From Multifurca ochricompacta (taxonomy: Eukaryota; Basidiomycota; Agaricomycetes; Russulales; Russulaceae), in contig WTXG01000170.1 of the NCBI GenBank assembly GCA_022496185.1, positions 1 through 64,000 on the forward strand: 64,000 nucleotides of DNA, read 5' to 3'. Below, piece by piece: positions 59,159 through 64,000 of the stretch (positions within the stretch are counted from its first letter, which is position 1; every line of letters begins with the position of its first letter). A program made the translations under genes and the position numbers. Under the pieces are notes generated by a model. The model saw only the letters and a list, made by a program, of their open reading frames with translations, ran no database searches and was not told where the DNA came from.

Positions 59159-60171
59159 GCTGGAGCAATTGAACCTCAAGGCTAACACTATGCGCGGCGA
59201 ATATGCAGTCTTGAGCTCAGTACATTGCAGTTGCGCGGGAGGGTAGTTAGTCTATTTCATTGGAGCTCGAGCTAGAAAGGGTGTGATCTATAGGAGAGGT
59301 GGAAAATTCTTTAACTATGTGGGATGACACGGGTAGTGTGGCAGGGATATCACACTGACCTGCAAGCGGGGAGAGCATATACTTTAGAAAGAGAACGCCC
59401 AGTTACGGTAAACCATTGACTCAGTATTACTGGATGGGCATGGCAGGCTGTGGTTCAATAAATCAAGCCTCACTGGAATCACGGAGTGACGTTTTAGTTT
59501 CGGTATCGGCGTTATTCTGCCTTGAACCCCATGGAGACCTGGGCTCGTTGGCATTTGAAGATGAAATGTTTTGGTATGAGTCGTGGTTCAGTTCGGGGTG
59601 CTTGAACTTGCAAATACGCTGTTTGCTGGTTCCGTTTGACCTCGTACTTGACGTTTTCGAGGAGTTCTTTAGCACACAAAGAGAAAAAAAAAAAAAGAGA
59701 GAGAGAGAGAAATGCTGTTTGATTTCTTCTGCTTCTGTTGGCTCACTGGCTGGACTACTACAAGCATTGTATGTACCTTTATATAGTCGTCGAGAGAGCT
59801 AATTGAAGGAGTGTTATGAAGCAGAAGAAGAAGAATATGTTGAAAGAGGGTGAAGCCGCACAAGGCGAGGCGAAACGAAAGTGAAAGTTGATGAAAGTGG
59901 GTAATAAGTATAATATGAGAGAAGGAAATGAATGAGTAAGCAGCTCTCGGAACATGCACACATGTGCCACGTGATGATTTTAACACTCCGACTCTGTGCC
60001 CGTCTGTTGTTTTCTATGCCTTGCCATTCTCTTTCTGCAGCTACGACATGTTTCCAAAACCACCAACCAACAACGTCAATTCGGCTTCTCACTCAAAATA
60101 ATAAACGGATCACTCCTATTGTGGTTTGTATCACGATACAATGGAATATATCCTGCTATGCTGGGGTAACT
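59159..60171. other. Convergent gap between NLRs E and F
   Basis: Apart from a partial modular repeat (59590-59830) I see no gene. Microsatellite purine runs occur at 59683-59710. Confidence 0.55.
59590..59830 (+). repeat. Modular dispersed repeat, partial copy between NLRs E and F
   Basis: Has the inner part of module 1 (cttgcaaatacgctg at 59607, gttctttagcacacaaa at 59664, ctactacaagcattgtatg and tatatagtcg to 59790). The gatccgcggtgag start and modules 2-3 are absent. Confidence 0.65.
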
Positions 60172-63100
60172 CTAATATATACCTGTGGCTCCATGCTCCA
60201 ACAGCAATTTCTCAATCTCGCGATTTCCCCTGGCCGCCTTGATCGGGGTCCAGCTATTCATTGGCACCCCATTCACGTCTGCACCGTGGGAAAGGAGTAC
60301 CCGTACGACCTCAAGTTCTCCCTGGAAAGATGCAAGGTGCAATGGAGTGTTCCCGTTGTCATTTTGTGCATGGATGTCGGCACCGTACTCAAGAAGTAGC
60401 TGCGTTACTTTGGGACCGCCGTTCGATGACGCATTGTGCAAGGGTGTCCGGCTCGTCCTATTCCTGGCCTCGGTATTGGCGCTGTGCTGTAGCAGTAAAC
60501 GTGCAGTTTCGAGCTGTCCATCATAGGATGCAGAATGCAGTGGAGTCCAGAGATTGTCGTCCTGCACATTCACTTCCGCTCCGTGCGCGATCAACAGCTC
60601 CATAACCTCTAAATGTCCGCCCATAACTGCTACCCACAACGGACTACTCCTTCTCGTGTTTCTTGTATTGACATCAGCTCCTCGCTCAAGTAAGAGACGT
60701 GCAACATCTATGTGTCCTCTGCTCGATGCTGCACACAACGGAGTCTTGAGATTTCCACTGCTGACATTTACGTCCTGCGTCTGCGTAGTGATGAGGTGCT
60801 CTGTCAGGCCACGAAGTCCGCATAGTGCCGCATAGTATAAAGGCGTGGCACTTGGCTGTTGTGGGTGTTCCTCGAGAACGTTGAGTAACAACTTCCTGTC
60901 CTCGTCCATATCATGGATCCAAACCCATGCTCGAAAATACGGTAGAGTCGAATCAAATAGACGCTTCATTCCATCTTGAATCTGCGATGACACATTTTTG
61001 AACCTGGTGTGCTCGACCCAGTTTTGAGCTGCATAGAAAGCCAAAGGGAATCTCGTCAGCCCATCCTTGTTGATATGGTTATCTAGCTGAAGTAGGGTCG
61101 TAAGGCATGCTTGTGCAAGAATCGTATGCGCTGGCTCGAATGGGATGTAGAAACGTGAAATGTTTCCCACTGTTCTGGCGGAGAGGCGATCTGCAGTTAG
61201 AAACTCCTTGACAGAGAAGTGGGAAAACTGGACAATTTGAGAGCCTTGCATATCAACGACAGCGATTAAGCTCGAGCATGCAGATAGCACTGCCTCTTCT
61301 GCATCATCCGGCCGCCAGCCCTCCTCCAACTTGGGAGCCGCTCGCGAGTCAAATTGAATCGCAAAGATCTCTGCAAGTTCTTCAACACCAAGTGGGCGAA
61401 CGGATGCTATAAGACACTGGAACAGCCGGTAAGCGTGTTGCCATTTCTCCTCTGGGATCCCTTCTAATGTCCGTTCATATGTTTCATCTAGTGTAGTGGG
61501 TAATTCATTCAGGGCACGCTTGATACCTGCCGGAATACATCGACGAAGGGTGTCTAGCTGGCAGAACACCCATCGGAACCTGTGTTGTATCAGAAATAAT
61601 GGCCATACGCATTGGCGGGGAAAACCGGTTTCTTACATTCCACCAGCTCATTCAGAAAGCGTATTAATAACCAGTTCCTTGTCCTCCGCTCTCCACCTCC
61701 GCATCGTTCTATCTGAGCGAACGACAGAATTGACATAGTCGAGAATGTCTTCCCTTTGCCCTGTTTCTTCGTGAAGGGATACAAGATATGGTGCGGATGC
61801 CAAGGGTTCAAGAGCCGTTCGGATATCTTGCTCTGGACGGCTAGTGACGCAGAGGTACAAGTTTGGATGGTGTTGGTTGACAAGCCCCTCCATAACGCGC
61901 AATACTCTCTCCCGTGGAGATGGAAACCCCGTGGTATTTGGACATTCATCCAGGGCATCTATGACAAGGTAGACGCCAACTTGTCCTGGAAACTCGAGCA
62001 TGCTTCTTAGACATTGTGTAAGTGCGACCTCACTCGGCTGGTCGGAGCCATCACGGTGCATGGTGTATAGTTGGACAAGGAGGTCCCAGCAATCGTCTGA
62101 GTCGTCACAGAGCTGAGTGAGAAGGGACGATAGTAAGCCGCGAACGTCGCGCTTTGACACATCTTTGAAGTCGAAATAGTAGTAGGCCATCAAGACTTTT
62201 CTGGCAGATTTCAGGCGCTTTATGTCCTCAATGATCGTGGAGCTTTTCGAAAAAAGAAATGGATTTCCTAATGTTTAGAGAACCACAGGAACCACGTACC
62301 AGAGAATGCTCTTGCCTGACCCCCCTGCGGAACCAGAGAGATAATTAAAACACGCGAAGTGACAGATGTTGAGAAAAGCGTACGATTCCCGCGTATCCAC
62401 AACAAAGAACTGTTCATCTTCCATTCGCTGAAAGAGCGACCCTCAGTAAACCACGTCGCAGTTCCACCATGGTGCGTGTCCCTCGCAGTGTTGTGATTGA
62501 TCGAAGGATTTGGAGGAGAGAGCCATCCTCAGAGCCTGTCTCGCGATTGGTTTCCTGTCAGGTTGTTATCTTAGGCCCCTCCTCTATAAACGACAGCACA
62601 AGGAGACAACTAACGGCTTAGTCTGTCTGTCGCTGTTTTATAAAACCCGGTGTCAACATTAGATCCGTAGATCGTTCAATCAAATTTGATTACCTTCTTT
62701 AATCACCTTGACATTCTCGTCGACGCCGTGTGTTGCCTCCTTGATCACCTTTGTATCCTTCCCAAATTCATGTACGACCTCGTCTATGGCCTTCACCTTT
62801 GTATCGATACTATCCGTGACCTCCGTTATTGTCTTCACGTTGCTGTTCACCGTTTGCGTGACTTCGTTCATCGCCTTTACCTTCCCATCCATCTCATACA
62901 CGACCCCCTTGACACCCTCGTGTCCTTATTGACATCTTCCACGATCTCCTTCACGGCCTTCACATTCCCATCCACCTCTTCTGCCGTCTCCTCAATCACC
63001 TTAACCTTTCTGTCAACGCCATGTGTCACCTCCAAGTTCCTCGCCACACCCATCCTATTCTCTTCCTGGGTGAGCGTATCCAGCCTTTGTAGCGCATCTT

Positions 63101-63844
63101 CAACCTCTGTCCTGCCCACAAGCTTTTTAAGATACTTTTCTGCGCCGTTGTTAGCCAAGTACGGATATAAGATATGAGCTTGAATTAGCTCACTGATTCG
63201 TCTCTGGGTCATTGCTTTAGTGGATAGCGCGAGGATGAATAGTACTTGGGCCATTATTTTTCCAAGCAGCTCCGTAAACTGTGGTGTGAGAGGAATGCCG
63301 AGGTATATCTTGAGACGTTGAAGGAAGTTGTCTATGCGCTCAAATAGGTTGGCGAGGGTGTCGTGGCTTGTAATAACGTCCTTGGCTGCCTGAGATCGTT
63401 GGATGTTACTGGGACGACATTAAGGAACATGGGAAGAGAGGTACCGCAAGAAGAACACCGATCCCAGCAAAAATCACCTTTCCGGGAGAGAATGGCTAAA
63501 GGGTTTATATATTTACACAGTGATATAGAACAACAAAAAGATCTATCGAGACTCACGAGTCCGATTCCCTCTCCAAGTGTGGCGGAAAATGTAAACAAGA
63601 TATGAACGATTGGGTCGAGCCATTGCATTATTCTATCATCTCCCTTGCGGAATTCATCGAACGCATTCGCTTGTTTCCTAAATATGGCCAAGATTGCATC
63701 AGGAGATTGGCAATTTTCAAGAACAGCAGCGAAAGGGTGTGTTTGCAGATCTTGTCTGGTTAATTTGTTATACTCTTTTGAGTCAGTCTCGAATATTGAG
63801 ATAAAATTGGAAGAGGGAGCAGTTGTTTTCTGAGTTGTAGACAT
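60172..63844 (-). pseudogene. NLR F: Goodbye-NACHT-ankyrin copy with two lesions
   Basis: Exons: 63844-63557, 63495-63445, 63389-63194, 63139-62694, 62554-62384, 62324-62300, 62242-61637 and 61579-60172. Goodbye (FISIFETDSKEYNKLTRQDL), eight 14-residue units (the most in this window), NACHT (GNRGSGKS with Arg where A and B have Pro; VIDALDECPNTTGFPSPRE; TSRPEQDI) and about seven ankyrin repeats to 60172. Exon 4 is 446 nt, one short of 447, because of a 1-bp loss near 62910 in unit 3 (gtgtcaaggggg). Exon 7 has a TGA at 61650-61648 (TLSE-stop) where E has AAA and A has AGA. Apart from these two changes it is open, so it is the least damaged full-length copy. Confidence 0.85.
62710..63045 (-). 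repeat. Eight 42-bp coding units in NLR F
   Basis: Units read from THGVDRKVKVIEET to THGVDENVKVIKEG. Unit identity between neighbours is moderate, so this is not a recent uniform expansion; some units (YEMDGKVKAMNEV) are shared with A at a similar place. Confidence 0.8.
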
Positions 63845-64000
63845 GGGGATACTGTAGTAGAGCTTGCTCGTCTCGAAAAGGGAGGGTGTCGGGCGGATTT
63901 GAGGACAGGCAGTAGGCCGACATACACACACTGCCTCATGGGCGAACCCAGGTGAAATCTAGATACAGAAATAAATAGATAAGATAACAGACGCACAGCG
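63845..64000. other. Upstream flank of NLR F
   Basis: Only about 150 bases of putative promoter are in the window; nothing specific is recognised. Confidence 0.4.

Overview
The window looks like a filamentous basidiomycete, probably an Agaricomycete. The grounds are protein-level: genes broken by many 50-75 nt GT-AG introns, a copper radical oxidase, Goodbye-NACHT-ankyrin NLRs, crinkler (CRN)-like genes, large F-box/LRR-type proteins and a chromodomain Ty3/gypsy element. No species can be named.

Layout. 0-6 kb is a conserved block: the 3' end of PNO1/DIM2 (+), a secreted copper radical oxidase (-), and the purine gene amidophosphoribosyltransferase (+), whose ATG appears to be split by an intron. 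6.3-9.35 kb is a 911-residue NTPase with a PD-(D/E)xK-like C-terminus, resembling CRN-type proteins. 9.8-11.6 kb is an array of a modular repeat. 11.9-20.2 kb holds a divergent pair of NLR genes, A (-) and B (+). 20.2-38.4 kb is a spacer with a TIR element, two F-box genes (-), S-adenosylmethionine synthetase (-), a six-exon myotubularin-type phosphatase (-), and decayed CRN genes: a Ubl-kinase type, a Ubl fragment and a Ubl-NTPase type. 38.5-46.2 kb is a second divergent NLR pair, C (-) and D (+). C-D is the inverted copy of A-B, giving an inverted duplication with arms of about 8 kb. 46.3-56.8 kb is a nest of mobile elements: a 402-bp MITE, two copies of a TIR element, a solo LTR, and inside it a 7.5-kb chromovirus with 5-bp target duplications at two nesting levels. 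56.9-63.84 kb holds two more NLRs: E (+), cut off inside intron 4 where a TIR element ends, and F (-).

The six NLRs share one eight-exon plan: Goodbye domain, helical region, a tandem 14-residue repeat encoded by exact 42-bp units, NACHT with GNPGSGKS-type P-loop, winged-helix-like region, then about 7 ankyrin repeats. The 42-bp unit number differs in every copy with that exon (A 7, B 5, C 4, D 2, F 8), including between the inverted-duplicate partners, which makes it the most interesting signal here.

Caution. Copies A-D carry many single-base indels, and one also occurs in the otherwise conserved SAM synthetase and in an F-box gene. Some apparent pseudogenes may therefore be consensus errors in repeated DNA, whereas ade4, the oxidase, the CRN-like NTPase and the myotubularin splice into perfect frames.
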